A program made the position numbers and the translations under genes. A model generated the notes under the pieces. It did not search any database, was not told the DNA's origin, and was given only the letters and a program-made list of their open reading frames with translations. From contig NC_065572.1 of the NCBI RefSeq assembly GCF_937616625.2, forward strand, positions 74,956,653 through 75,020,652: DNA of 64,000 nt, read 5' to 3'. This DNA is from Mercurialis annua. Taxonomy: Eukaryota > Streptophyta > Magnoliopsida > Malpighiales > Euphorbiaceae. Of the stretch, positions 1-12,450 are shown piece by piece. How positions within the stretch are numbered: position 1 is the first letter of the stretch; each line of letters opens with the position of its first letter.

Positions 1-2696
1 AATTCGTTAAAACCGTTAAAACCGTTAAATTTAATTGATTTCTTGAATCCCTTATATTTAATTGGCTTGGTAAATACAGACAAAATCTATCGGTTTAATT
101 TTTTTTATTGTTTGGCTTAAGAAGGGACTAGTAATTATGTTGGTTTTGACAAGTTTTACAAATGGCTTAAAAGCAAATTCTGTTTGAAGTATATTGTATT
201 AAAGGTGTATGCAGTTCGTTAAAATTCGTTAAGTTCGTTAAGTTCGTTGAATTTCTTGATTCGTTAAAACCGTTAAATTTGTTAAATTTTCTTATTTCGT
301 TAAAACCATTAATTGATTTCTTGAATCCCTTGCATTTTATTGGATTGGTAAATATAAACAAAATCTATTAGTTTAAACACTTTTTATTGTTTGGTTTAGG
401 AAGGGGCTAGTAATTATGTTGGTTTTGGCATGTCTTACAAATGGCTTAAAGGCAAATTCTATTTGAAATATATTGTATTAAATGTGTATGCAGTTCGTTA
501 AAGTTCGTTAAGTTCGTTGAATTTCTTAATTCGTTAAAACCGTTAAATTTGTTGAATTTTTTAATTCGTTAAAACCGTCAAAACCGTTAAAGTTAATTGA
601 TTTCTTGAATCCCTTACATTTAATTGGATTGGTAAATACAAACAAATTCTATCAGTTTAATTTTTGTATTGTTTGGTTTAGGAAGGGACTAGTAATTATG
701 TTGGTTTTGGCATGTCTTACAAATGGCTTAAAGGCAAATTCTATTTGAAGTATATTGTATTAAGTGTATATGCAGTTCGTTAAGTTCGTTGAATTTCTTG
801 ATTCGTTAAAACCGTTAAATTTGTTGAATTTTCTTAATTCGTTAAAACCGTTAAAATTAATTGATTTTTTGAATCTCTTACATTTAATTGGATTGGTAGA
901 TACAGATAAAATCTATCAGTTTAAAATTTGTTATTGTTTGGTTTAGGAAGGGGCTAGTAATTATGTTGATTTTGGCATATCTTACAATTGGCTAAAAGAC
1001 AAATTCTATTTGAAGTATATTGTATTAAGGGTGTATGCAGTTCGTTAAAGTTCGTTGAATTTTTTGATTCGTTAAAACCGTTAAATTTGTTGAATTTTTT
1101 TAATTCGTTAAAACCGTTAAAACCGTTAAATTTAATTGATTTCTTGAATCCCTTATATTTAATTGGCTTGGTAAATACAGACAAAATCTATCAGTTTAAT
1201 TTTTTTATTGTTTGGCTTAAGAAGGGACTAGTAATTATGTTGGTTTTGACATGTTTTACAAATGGCTTAAAAGCAAATTCTGTTTGAAGTATATTGTATT
1301 AAAGGTGTATGCAGTTCGTTAAAGTTCGTTAAGTTCGTTAAGTTCGTTGAATTTCTTGATTCTTTAAAACCGTTAAATTTGTTAAATTTTCTTATTTCGT
1401 TAAAACCATTAATTGATTTCTTGAATCCCTTGCATTTAATTGGATTGGTAAATATAAACAAAATCTATTAGTTTAAACACTTTTTATTGTTTGGTTTAGG
1501 AAGGGGCTAGTAATTATGTTGGTTTTGGCATGTCTTACAAATGGCTTAAAGGCAAATTCTATTTGAAGTATATTGTATTAAATGTGTATGCAGTTCGTTA
1601 AAGTTCGTTAAGTTCGTTGAATTTCTTAATTCGTTAAAACCGTTAAATTTGTTGAATTTTTTTAATTCGTTAAAACCGTTAAATTTAATTGATTTCTTGA
1701 ATCCTTTACATTTAATTGGCTTGGCAAATACAGACAAAATCTATTAGTTTAAGCACTTTTTATTGTTTGGTTTAGGAAGGGACTAGTAATTATGTTGGTT
1801 TTGGCATGTCTTACAAATGGCTTACAGGCAAATTCTATTTGAAGTATATTGTATTAAGTGTATATGCAGTTCGTTAAAGTTCGTTAAATTCGTTGAATTT
1901 CTTGATTCGTTAAAACAGTTAAATTGTTGAATTTTCTTAATTAGTTAAAACTGTTAAAATTAATTGATTTCTTGAATTCCTTATATTTAATTGGATTGGT
2001 AAATACAAACAAAATCTATCAGTTTAAACACATTTTATTGTTTGGTTTAGAAAGGGAATAGAAATTATGTTGGTTTTGGCATGTCTTACAAATGGTTTAA
2101 AGGCAAATTCTATTTGAAGTATATTGTATGAAGGGTGTATTCAGTTTGTTAAAGTTCGTTGAGTTTCTTTATTCGTTAAAACCGTTAAATTTGTTGAATT
2201 TTCTTAATTCGTTAAAACCATTAAAACCGTTAAATTTAATTGATTTATTGAATCCCTTACATTTAATTGGATGGGTAAATACAGACAAAATCTATCAGTT
2301 TAAAACTTTTTATTGTTTGGTTTATAAAGAGACTAGTAATTATGTTGGTTTTGGCATGTCTTACAAATGGCTTAAAAGCAAATTATATTTGAAGTATATT
2401 GTAATAAGGGTGCATGCAGTTCGTTAAAGTTCGTTGAGTTTTTTGATTCGTTAAAACCGTTAAAACCGTTAAAGTCGTTAAATTTGTTGAATTTTTTTAA
2501 TTCGTTAAAACCGTTAAATTTAATTGATTTCTTGAATTCCTTATATTTAATTGGATAAGTAAATACAGACAAAATTTATCAGTTTAAATACATTTTATTG
2601 TTTGGTTTAGGAAGGGACTAGTAATTATATTGGTTTTGGCATGTTTTACAAATGGCTTAAAGGCGAATTTTATTTGAAGTATATTGTATTAAGGGT
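1..2696. repeat. Tandem satellite array, ~276-bp monomer with 9-bp sub-repeats
   Basis: About ten units of roughly 267-280 bp follow one another. The landmark TAATTATGTTGG recurs near 132, 411, 692, 959, 1233, 1511, 1789, 2064, 2339 and 2618. Each unit contains a variable block of the 9-bp motifs ACCGTTAAA and TTCGTTAAA, then a conserved stretch (TTGAATCCCTTA, GTAAATACAGACAAAATC, TTTATTGTTTGG). The array is cut by the left edge of the window and stops near 2696, where the sequence becomes unrelated. The 9-bp motif holds few stop codons, so 60-100-codon open frames appear on both strands in nearly every unit. They start at non-ATG codons or shift with repeat number, so I do not call them genes. 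Confidence 0.93.
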
Positions 2697-3415
2697 GGGG
2701 CTAATAGCACTTAGCAGTTGGAAAAAATAAAGTATAAAGGTCTAAAAGTATAACTGAATAAGATGTTAACCCCACTATATTTGTAGGATGGTGCAAAACT
2801 CATCCATAACTCCAATTCAAGTAACTATTAGTAGATAAGTAAATAGGTTTCATAATAAATATTACCCTTTTATCCCTATCTAATTAAAAAATTATTTTTG
2901 TATACTATTCAGATTAATAAAAAATGATATAAACAAAATTATGACAATTAAATTCAAAAGAGTTCATATTATATTCATATTATGTCGGTTATAATTGAAG
3001 TGTTGCATGCTCAAGTGATAAATTTATATATCTTTTTTCGAAAATAAGAGTAATAAGTTATATGTATTTGTCTATACATAGATCATAATTTATTTGTAGC
3101 CATGCCAACCAAAATAAAGTTAATTTACTTTGGTATTTATTTACAACTAGAATATAAGGAAATTATCAGAATGGTCCTCACAAATAAGTTAATTGAGAAG
3201 GTGAAAACGGCGTTTTCTTTTTGAAATTGAGCTGTTATACGCTGCAGGTGCAGTCAGTAGAACCGTTGGCCCACAAGCCAATTAAAGAAAAGAACAAACA
3301 AAATCCGAAAATTGAATGCTACAGATGCTGTTTGGCATGTTGCTGCACGCATAACGCTTACGACTTGTATCGTTGATCCGCGTGGTGATTGAACAATATT
3401 GGCCGTACGATGATC

Positions 3416-3425
3416 GCCACGTGGC
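3416..3425. promoter_or_regulatory. Perfect G-box palindrome
   Basis: GCCACGTGGC is a perfect 10-bp palindrome with the CACGTG core bound by plant bZIP and bHLH factors. It lies in the only balanced-composition island of the surrounding AT-rich DNA. No gene start follows within 3 kb on either strand, so it may belong to a lost promoter or be chance. Confidence 0.3.
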
Positions 3426-3996
3426 TGTCATTTGGTGGGTTCCATTCGCCAACCACAAAGTGACACGTTTTAGAAGTTAAAAGAAAAGGAGATGTTCCTG
3501 TGTTGGTTGCCTCATGAGCTCAGATATACTCATTTTTTTCAGTGAAGAATCTTCAGCCGTAAAAAATGGGGTCTTGATTTTAATTTTTTGAACTGCCTGT
3601 TTATTTAATTTTCATGTTGGATCTTCCATTTATTTCTAACCGTTAATTTTATTCTTAATCATAATGACATTCTTAATAAATTATTTGTATTATTAAATAA
3701 TTTATATTATGTCCATTGTCAAGATACTAATGTAAATAATGTTAAATTGTTAACCATATGATGTCAATTATACTGACATTCTTAATACTAAATTATAATT
3801 CTTTTAATTAATTACATGAAATTATTTACATTTATATTGAAAATTGATTGAAATTTAATTATATGAATTAAGTTTTTTTGATTTGGTTGACTAACATAAA
3901 AAAAATGAATGAAATGATGTTAACAAGATAAAAAAACATCGATGAACTTATAAATAGGAAGAATGAAACTGTTAATTATGGTAATATTCTAGCGTC

Positions 3997-4194
3997 ATGA
4001 TAATTTATTCTTATAAATATACAAAAATATCATGGAATATTCGAGACATTAAAAATAAAAAAGTTGTAATCTCAAATTTGAAGCGATCTAGTATGCGTTC
4101 ATGTCTTATTATTGATAATGCAAAAGATGATTTTAATCGGATCGTAATAGGGACTTATGAAGAAATGCCATTGTTGAAATGTTGTCCAAAATAG
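3997..4194 (+). other. Possible LINE endonuclease N-terminal remnant
   Basis: A 65-codon frame contains KISWNIRDIKNKKVVISNL. This resembles the SWN(I/V)RG(L)...KK..V..L opening of plant LINE apurinic endonuclease domains. The following catalytic Q-E-T-K segment is absent or decayed, and no reverse transcriptase follows. The similarity is short, so it could be chance. Confidence 0.25.
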
Positions 4195-4196
4195 CA

Positions 4197-4233
4197 GTTC
4201 GCGGAAGCGATCTCTCACTTTGCTTGCGCGAAC
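4197..4233. repeat. GC-rich inverted repeat (hairpin)
   Basis: GTTCGCGGAAGCGA is followed eight bases later by TTGCTTGCGCGAAC. The arms pair over 14 positions with two mismatches, the outer seven being perfect. It sits directly after the possible LINE remnant in otherwise AT-rich DNA. It may be a transposon end or a chance palindrome; no U-tract follows. Confidence 0.4.
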
Positions 4234-5825
4234 CAGTCGAAGTTATCGTTAAATTTGTTACTCTTTTGCTCACACCAACAGCATAACAAGATGAATTGCT
4301 ACGAGACTATATACATTTAACTATTTAATGTGCTAAAAGGTTAATAATTCTAGTATCCAAATCTTATAAGCAATTATCAAAAATTTATATAAATCAATTG
4401 TTGGTAGGGTGAACTCTTGAAATTTATGTTGCGGCTGGTTATTTTTTATTTTGTCTTTAAAAAAATAAGTTAGTTGGTTGATCTTCTGTAAAATAATATA
4501 AGTTGAAAGTTAAATTATTAAAATTTTAATATAGTGAAAACCTTACTGTTAAAAGAAGTAAATGTAGGAGAAAAATTTACTCTAAAACAACTTTAATCTT
4601 ATTTTTTAATCTTTTCCAAATAGCTTGTTAATTATTTTTATTTGTAAAATCTTTAAATTAGCAACTATCCAACTTCATTCTAGTTGTACTCTGTTTTATA
4701 ATAATCATAAAAAAAAATCATATAGCCAGGTTTTTATGGACTTCTATTACAAGAACCCCACTATTTTTAAATTGTATAGCTCACTAACATGAGAATAATC
4801 TATCTATAGATCTAACCAATATTTTTTCATAAATTCAATAGTTAAAATTATAATAACATAAACATTGGTAATGATTGAAAAAAGGTTAATGTTTATTAAG
4901 ATTATAAATTGATATTAAAAGGCGAAAAAAGTGGGGATTAATTCATCATTTCTTTAACCTAATAGCATGTAATGATCAAAACCAAAATCCTTTCTCGAAT
5001 TTTTTGCTAGATGCACATTAATTTTCTCAACAAAAGCAAAGATGGGGGATCCACATTGCTATGTAAGAAAACAAGGAAATGAATAGAAAGAAAAAAAGAA
5101 TATCACTTATAATTTGGAATATATGCTTCTAGACACAAGGGAAAATATCCGAACATATATACTCTTTTTGGTTCTTATGTTTTACTAATTATTTAAGGCA
5201 TATTGTCTTAAAAATACTAAATTTTTTCGGTTGAGGTCATTTCTAAAAAAGACTAATTTTAACCAATTTTTAATAAGAATATTTTATCTTTATCCAATCG
5301 CTCAATCGTTTTCGAAACAATACTTAACTTTTCTATTTATTTCAATTATGACTATTTCGTTAATAACTTTTTAGTTTTGATAAATATTTTTCAACTAAAA
5401 AACAATTAGATTTGGTTAGATTAAAAATATTCGAAATATTCGTTCTTTTTTTAAAAGAATGAGCTATTGGCTAAAACTGAAATGTACTTATTGAAAATTT
5501 GGTATTTGTGGGAAGTCTTGATTAAAATTGACCTCATCCTAAAAGGTTTCGGCCATTATTTAATTTTCGGTTCAAAATGACAAATGATTTGCTTCATGTT
5601 TCTGAATTGACATTTGGATGATTATGAGAGTATTGGCTGGGGCAGATTATGAAGAATAATTAGCAAACATCATAGCATTTTTTGATTGAAAATGGTAGCT
5701 AGAACGAGCAAAATTAGCTACTTTTTTACAAATCTTTCAATCAAAAATTATAATATTTGGCCCACCACTATATAACCCCCCTGCTTTCCTTTTAAATTTT
5801 GTGAATTCATACATGGTTTCTTTTT

Positions 5826-6329
5826 GGCCTAATGTCTTAAAAACCCCCGACCTTTTAGCCCCTTTTCAATCATACCCTGACGTTGAAAAATTGTCAATTT
5901 TACCCTATTTTGCATTTTTGTGTTTCAATTGTACCCTGAAAAATTAAATTAACGTCTTTTGCGTTTGGAAATTTGTTTAAAATATTCTCCATGTCTCGCA
6001 TATATTAATTGTATATTTTTAAAATTTATTTAAATTTAGTTAAATTAATTAAGAATTTAAATTAGTGTTAATTTGATTATGGTTTTTAGTTAGTTTTTAA
6101 AAATAAAGGACTTATTTGTACTTTTTTGAATAAAAAAGAATTTAATTTCATGTTTAGACTTAATTAATTGAATGATTTCATCATTTAAGTAAAAAAATTA
6201 ACAAAAATTAAAATATTGGGATACAATTGAAAACGGAAAATTCAAAAGTGGGTAAAATTGACAAATTTTCAACGTCGGGGTGGAATTGAAAAAAAGTTTA
6301 AAGGTGAGGGATTTTTGAGTGATTAGGCC
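5826..6329. mobile_element. Mutator-like non-autonomous element (MITE) with 9-bp TSD
   Basis: A 504-bp element bounded by inverted repeats. The left end begins GGCCTAATGTCTTAAAAACC. The right end, reverse-complemented, begins GGCCTAATCACTCAAAAATC. Both continue through a shared block containing GACGTTGAAAA and GTCAATTTTACCC, giving TIRs of about 85-100 bp. Both flanks carry the 9-bp duplication TTTCTTTTT (5817-5825 and 6330-6338). Long TIRs plus a 9-bp duplication fit Mutator-like elements. There is no coding capacity. Confidence 0.85.
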
Positions 6330-6338
6330 TTTCTTTTT

Positions 6339-7178
6339 CAGTCTATTTGGGTAAATATATTATCTCTAGTATTCATCTTAGTTTCTGTTTATCAAGAATG
6401 TATACGTTGAATAGGAAGCTTTGCAAGTCAAAATATAAGTCCTCTCACGACAAGATGGTACGTGGTAAAACAGTAAATAATAGGATGGTGATCTAAAGTC
6501 TACTATAAAATATGCAAAAAGGTAACAATTTTTTTTTTTTTAAAAAACCTGAAAATCATTTTTTAAAAACAACACGAAAATAGTATTTAAAATACGAAAA
6601 TAGTTCATAATGATACATGGAATTGCTGTCAAAAAGGCGAAGATTCACAATCTAGAACCAAATAAATCCCACTATCCAACTTTTTTACTGAGTTGGTTCT
6701 TTTCTCTTGAGTGCATATTTGTCGAGAAAGAGATCAATGGGGGGCTCACCATCACCCACCACTTTTGCTGCGCATAGAGAGCAAAGTGTCGAACACTGTA
6801 GCTTGCAGCAACTCCACAACAACACAACACACTCCTATACTTATCTATAATTTCCTAGATTCGTCGGATAAATTTCGACATTCACGGAAGTTTATCAAAA
6901 TTACTGTTTGTCTGCTATATATAAATAATTAATCTATAACATAGTGAAACTAATTTATCATCAAAATTACAAGCCGCTAGGACAACTACGGCTCAGCTAA
7001 CGGATCACCCTTTCCGAATTAGGCTACATTTTACAACATTGAAATAGCATAATGCAAATGCATAATTATGCATCCACATTAATGGACCGGCATTATAAAC
7101 TTTACAATTTCTATTTCCGTTTAGTTAAATGAATTAAGTGACTCCCGCCAGAAAGCTTTCTTTTCCTGAACAAGCTCT
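6339..7178. other. Intergenic DNA downstream of the Tic22-like gene
   Basis: AT-rich sequence with short poly-T runs. A 73-codon frame at 6711-6932 has no recognisable domain and is not called. The part adjoining 7178 should include the 3' UTR of the minus-strand Tic22-like gene. Confidence 0.5.
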
Positions 7179-10100
7179 TTATTTGGTTCCTCCACGAACC
7201 AATCGAGGAGAATTTGTTTTCGACATACGAGAATAATAATCACCAACATTAGCCACAAAGAGTGGATCCCGGTCTTCGATTTCTAAGTCATTATTATTAT
7301 TGCTATTACCTGGGGAATTTTCTCGATCTGGCTGCTCCAACTCTCTTGTTAGATCTTCCATCGTCTTCTTTAAACTAGCTTTACTCATTTTTCCTGCTTC
7401 TCCCGTCGAGATACCCACCATAGTAATCTTTGGAAGAAAAGGACTAGTCTCTAACTTTTGGTTTCTGCATTCACTTGATGAATCATGTGATGTACAAGAT
7501 AGGAGGAAGTGAGAAGCGTGAAAACTGCCACAATAAATTTACGCGCTAGTATTAAATAAAGCAATGCATGTTACCTTATCTTTGACCACTTTTCTGGTGT
7601 ATGTTGTCGCTTTAACCTGGGACGTCTAAACAAGTCTTCGAATGGGAGACGCAAATCTGCACTTTGTTCATGATTGTTTTGAGCATTGTCTTCAACTCCA
7701 AGCTTTGAAGTCTCAGCATCTGTTTCAGAGTTAGCCTGATAATTAGTAAGCGCAGATGCTCTTTGAGAAGAATATAAACTCCTGCATCGATAAAATGAAT
7801 ATGTTACAACACCACCACCGACAGAAATTAGAAGAAGGATATCTGCATTCTGCAGCATGGTGGATCCAAAAATCTGAAACCTACTCAGTACTCAGTTTAA
7901 CCAAAAATCTGCAAAATCATTACTGAGGAATCAAGGTTACCTTCTAAATTAAAGTAAGGAGTTATTCAGCTGTAAGCTAGGCAAGAATATAGTTTCTTAT
8001 CTATCTATATTACAGCAGGCAAAAAGTAGGTTTGCCTGTCAACTGACTCAACTTCATAACCAGGCTGATCTTAGGAAAGATCATTGATTAACAAAGTCTC
8101 CACATTCCCGCGCCACAACAAATACAATTTTAGAAGAAACAAATGCTCAAAAAGACCCATAGGATGTACCGTTTTTCAAATGAGTCGACCATATATGGAA
8201 ACTTTGGTTGAATGCCAGTTGCTTTTCTTAACCACCTGTTACCCAATAATACTCTGTCAACAGCATTAAGGAGTTGAATTTCAGCAGCCTTTGAAATGAC
8301 ACTCAAAGGTATTGCGGGATGGCCAATCTCATCCATCATTTCCTGAACCTGAAAACAAAGAACCAAGATATTTAGGGAAGGGTGTACAAGATGAAAAGCA
8401 CACTCAAACATTTATTAAATTATGTTCACATTATTTTCTAAAATATTTTAAGTAAGTAATTGAGCATACAAAACTATTCTTGTAATGGAAATTGGATATG
8501 TCAAACATCAATCAAATCATGTAAGATTGGTTAAAAAAAATAGCAACAAACAGAAGGCACAGATCTAAATATTAAAAAATAGCAAACACAAATCTGAATT
8601 CCCAACATCAATCTGTTCGTATTTATCAGCTTTCACTTTGCATCCCTCAACAAGAATAGACAACATAACGTACCTCTGGTGGCTCTAACATGCTGTCTCC
8701 CATTTCTTCAATCACTTCCGCTGCCAAGTTATCATCAACAACATCCCGTCGGCGCTGCATGTGCCGAGTTTGGATCAAAGAATGAAAATGCTGATCAACA
8801 GATTCTTCGAGAATGTTATCCAGCATGCTTTTATCAAAAAAGTATGGAGTATACCTAACCAAGAAAAGTAACAGAAGAAATGAAACAATACTGCCATAAA
8901 TTTCAAATAATACAAGGAAACCCGCTCTTTACTAATAGACAGATGGCGTTCTACTCTCTGCTCTTCCTTCTTCTGTTTTATTACACAAGCATCTAAATAA
9001 AATACAAACATCTGCAAGAACTGCTTCTGTTATAAGGATTGGAAGGTGAATGAGAGTCATGGAATAAGAAAGGGCCAACTAATCAGCAATGGAATTTCAA
9101 ACATGGGCACGATTTCATAAATGTTGAATTTCAGACAAATTTGGAAAAATGTTACGAGCAACTTAAATCCACACCAATTTAGAAAAAATAAATTCTGATT
9201 CTCATACAAAGAAGAGATGATTTAAAAAAATGCACTAGAATTTCATTACACAGCATCATTAAAACGCACCATTTAATCCCATCAGCAGTAGCTATTGCAA
9301 TATCTAAATTTTGAGCACTGAAAACAGGAACTCCATCAACCTTCCTCCTACCATCACAACGAGGAATTGTTTTAAGAAGTTGGTTTGCTGCCTTGACCTG
9401 TGAGCAGGAAAAAAATATAGTTTTAAATATGAAGTACAAACATACCATTAGAGGATGACACAATTTTCAGCATTCATGTAATATATAGTACCTGTTTCTC
9501 ATTTGGAACAAACTGAAAAAGGTGAGGCCTCTCCTGCATAAAGCAAAGCCAAAAAGAAGTTGGCACTAGCCCAAATAGGCAGATAAAGATAGGAAATTCA
9601 AATAGAGACAAAAAAGTTCAGCTTGATTATGCAATTTTTTTCATATTATTATGTGCTTTCACATAAATATTCAGCTGCTCAATGATATATTCCAGCATAC
9701 AAATTTTGGCAAAAAACAAACTATCTCAATACAGAATCACAATTTTCTCTATGCCATCCTGCATCAATGTCAGCAGTGCACTCTCTCAATTCCTACAACT
9801 TATATCACTCAACTCCTCCAAAATGATTCAATGACAAACAATCAATGCATATAATTCTAAATTCCGATAATACAATTCAAACAAAACATATAAATAGTTG
9901 AAAGAACTGATATTTCATGCTTTACTAGATCTGTTAATATTTCTGTGTGCTCTCTGGAACAATGTTAAATTTGCCGCTAGGAAATAGGAAGTAAATGATA
10001 GTGTTACAAATGTGCAATGTCATGATCATATAAGTAGGTACACAGCATAGACTTCACAAGCATTGCCAACTGTATTCAAGCCAGCAATACCTTGAAATGT

Positions 10101-10852
10101 TCATAGGCTAAATCAAGACGACAAGCGCCCACCACGCCACTCGGAATATTCAGCTTCTTCACATATGTAACTACGAAAAAAAAAACACAAATCAAATTAA
10201 ATTTTAAGCACATATTATCAATCTAAAATCATATAATTCAAGCAAACCCAGCCAAAAAACATACCAGCATCGCCTAAATCCATGAAAAACCGAAAAACCG
10301 GGCCGTTCCGCTCACTCTTAGTAACCGTCGCAAACACCTTCTTCAACCACTGTGGTGTTCTATAAGATAAAACACTGTTAATATTGTTAATTAAGTTAAA
10401 AACGTCTCACAATTACCACAGAAGTAAATTTTAAAAAATCACCTTTCGGAAATGAAAGGAATATCAAAATGAGAAGACACAGCCATGAGTCCAGTGCCTG
10501 AAAGATCACACATACTAAAAACCTGACCGACAAAAGCGGGCCCACCGCCGCCTTTGCCGTTAGAATGAAGGCCGGTAATTCTGACGGTTGAAGGAAAGCC
10601 AGGGTTTGACTCGGAGGATGATAAGCCCTTAACGGCGGAGGATTTGGGAGTAACGGAGTCAGGCTGAGGCTGTGTAGAAGAGGAGTCGGCGAATTGAAAG
10701 GGGATACAGAGTTTGGGTGGAGAGAGTGGGATTGTTGGAGACGGCGACGTTTTTGGAGTGGAAATAAGAGAGGTAATAGCGGCGGTTGCTGAGTGGAGGA
10801 GATTAGAGTGGAGGTGGAGGTGCTTGTTCTGGTTCTGGTTCTGGTTCGCCAT
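7179..10852 (-). CDS. Tic22-like family protein (long, At5g62650 type), 9 exons
   Basis: Tic22-family proteins are chloroplast intermembrane-space components helping preproteins pass from the outer to the inner translocon. Exons on the minus strand: 10852-10443, 10359-10265, 10170-10091, 9533-9492, 9397-9270, 8854-8674, 8348-8170, 7781-7575, 7464-7179, joined by GT-AG introns and giving 535 residues. The start is the ATG at 10852 in a strong CACCATGGCG context; the open frame further upstream has no ATG. The N-terminus is rich in Q, N, S, T and P. The Tic22 domain runs from about residue 110 to 330 and includes IPSGVVGACRLDLAYEH and VDGVPVFSAQNLDIAIA. After it come about 200 further residues, polar and acidic, with R/K patches, not found in short Tic22 proteins. 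The length matches the long Arabidopsis homologue as I remember it. Localisation is inferred from the family. Confidence 0.9.
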
Positions 10853-12359
10853 GGTGGTTTGGTGGATAAGGAATTTTGATTGACGATTTTGATTTGGAAT
10901 ATTAGAAGTGAAGATGATGAGAGGTGGCAATTGGCTTTGTCACGTAGATTTAAGGTTTTAAATTTTAGTTAATTTAAATTGAGTTTGCATATTTTTTGAT
11001 TTTAGATTATAATTAAGGAAATACTAATAGTATACAGATATATAAAATCAAAAAATTACCATGTGAAGAAAATTAAATTTATATTAGTTTCAAATCCTCA
11101 AATTTCCGTGTAAAAAATAATTTATATTAATTTTAAATAAAATTTCAAGTTAATTTACCGTTTATTTATTTTGTTATAAAATTCAAAAATTAATTCAACT
11201 CTCGTTAAAAATTTAGTTTTATCATTTTTATTTGATTGACGTTTAAAATTATGCACATAAATTTAGCAAAATACTCCAATAAATTTATAAGATAAACTAT
11301 AGTAAAAAGAGTTACATAAAATCATTTAACTATTTTATGTTCATCCAATTATATAATTGTTTAATATGAACAATGATAAACGAATGATATTTAACCAATG
11401 AGCTATAACTCAAATGGTATATAAACTAGACGATAAATTGTTAAAGTCGCGAGTTTAATTTCTCCCACAACCATAAACTATTGTACATGACGCAAATTTG
11501 TTTTGTGTTGCAGAAATCATACTAGACGACAATTAAATAATAAAAATGACATGACGGTTGACGCAGATTAAAAGTATCAATAATTCTAGGGAATTTTATA
11601 TTTTAAAAACAATGACAACCACAATGAATAACATAACTTTTTTAAAAAAATGTACAAACTATATCAACCACAAAACTATAATCATCACAATTATAAGTAG
11701 TGTTGATCAAATTAGGCAAAATTAGCCGCCCTTGCTGATCGTAAATTTCAATTATGGAGATAGCTCCATGGATAATAGAGAAGAAAGAATAAGAACCAAA
11801 CTTTTATTCCAGAATAATTGTTGAAATTAAAAACTTGATTAGATGTCAAATGATAACATAGAAAATAAAACATAATTGACAAATATAGTAATTTTGTTGT
11901 AATGAATATTTTTTTATGTCATGTCATTGTTAATTTTTGATATTTTCAAAAAATAAATACTCATTTAATATTTATAATTATGATTTATTATATATATTCA
12001 ATCTAAATAATTAAAGTTTTATTTATAATTTATTGAATTTAGTAAAATTTCGTACATTTCAATTTTTTCTTAATACAACACTTCATACATTTTAGAAACT
12101 CTTACTACATATTTTGATTTTTTTATTCTTTCTGATATTACTTGAAGAGAAGGATTTTTAATTCCATTTTCAGGCAATTCAAGATTTGAGTAATCAAAGA
12201 CATTTAATTACAGCCCAAAATAACGAAAATAACCTTGGAAATATACACCACACCGAAGCCTAAAACAGTAAAATCCTTGAAAACAAAAAACCCAGCAATT
12301 CCAAAAAATTTCTCTCGGATCTAAAAAAAATCAATAAATCCCATCTCAACACTAGCTGC
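10853..12359. other. Intergenic region between divergent Tic22-like and ERdj2 genes
   Basis: A 1.5-kb AT-rich region between two divergently transcribed genes. It must hold both promoters but shows no outstanding motif. A decayed tRNA-like SINE body is listed separately. The ERdj2 transcript probably begins near 12300-12360, where composition becomes C-rich, typical of plant 5' UTRs. Confidence 0.5.
11396..11520 (+). mobile_element. Decayed tRNA-derived SINE
   Basis: AGCTATAACTCAAATGG (11401-11417) resembles a pol III A box and GTCGCGAGTTTAATTT (11446-11461) a degraded B box, about 30 bp apart. The head organisation is that of plant tRNA-derived SINEs. No clear poly(A) tail or target duplication remains, so the ends are approximate. 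Confidence 0.5.
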
Positions 12360-12450
12360 CCCTTCTTCTTCCGCACTCCACCAATATTCGCGCGCCATCT
12401 TCAGACAGCCGTCCCCGTGCCTGATCTCGATCTCAATTTTTTTAATTCAG

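Larger units (their letters stand above)
2697..5816. other. Gene-poor intergenic DNA
   Basis: No credible gene is visible. The stretch is very AT-rich apart from about 3180-3540, which has more balanced composition, a perfect G-box palindrome and the look of an old promoter or gene-flank remnant. A short possible LINE remnant and a GC-rich hairpin near 4.0-4.2 kb are listed separately. The rest is poly-A/T-rich sequence without clear repeats. Confidence 0.6.

Noticed and set aside
167..2572. Recurrent 60-100-codon frames with FNGFNE-like repeats on both strands of the satellite
   Set aside because: They follow from a 9-bp motif without stop codons, occur on both strands, mostly begin at non-ATG codons and change length with repeat number. 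No sign of selection for a peptide.
6711..6932. 73-codon plus-strand frame
   Set aside because: No recognisable domain, low-complexity composition and no supporting promoter or splice context.
10853..10930. Longer N-terminus for the Tic22-like protein
   Set aside because: The extra open frame begins with TTG, not ATG. The ATG at 10852 has a strong context.
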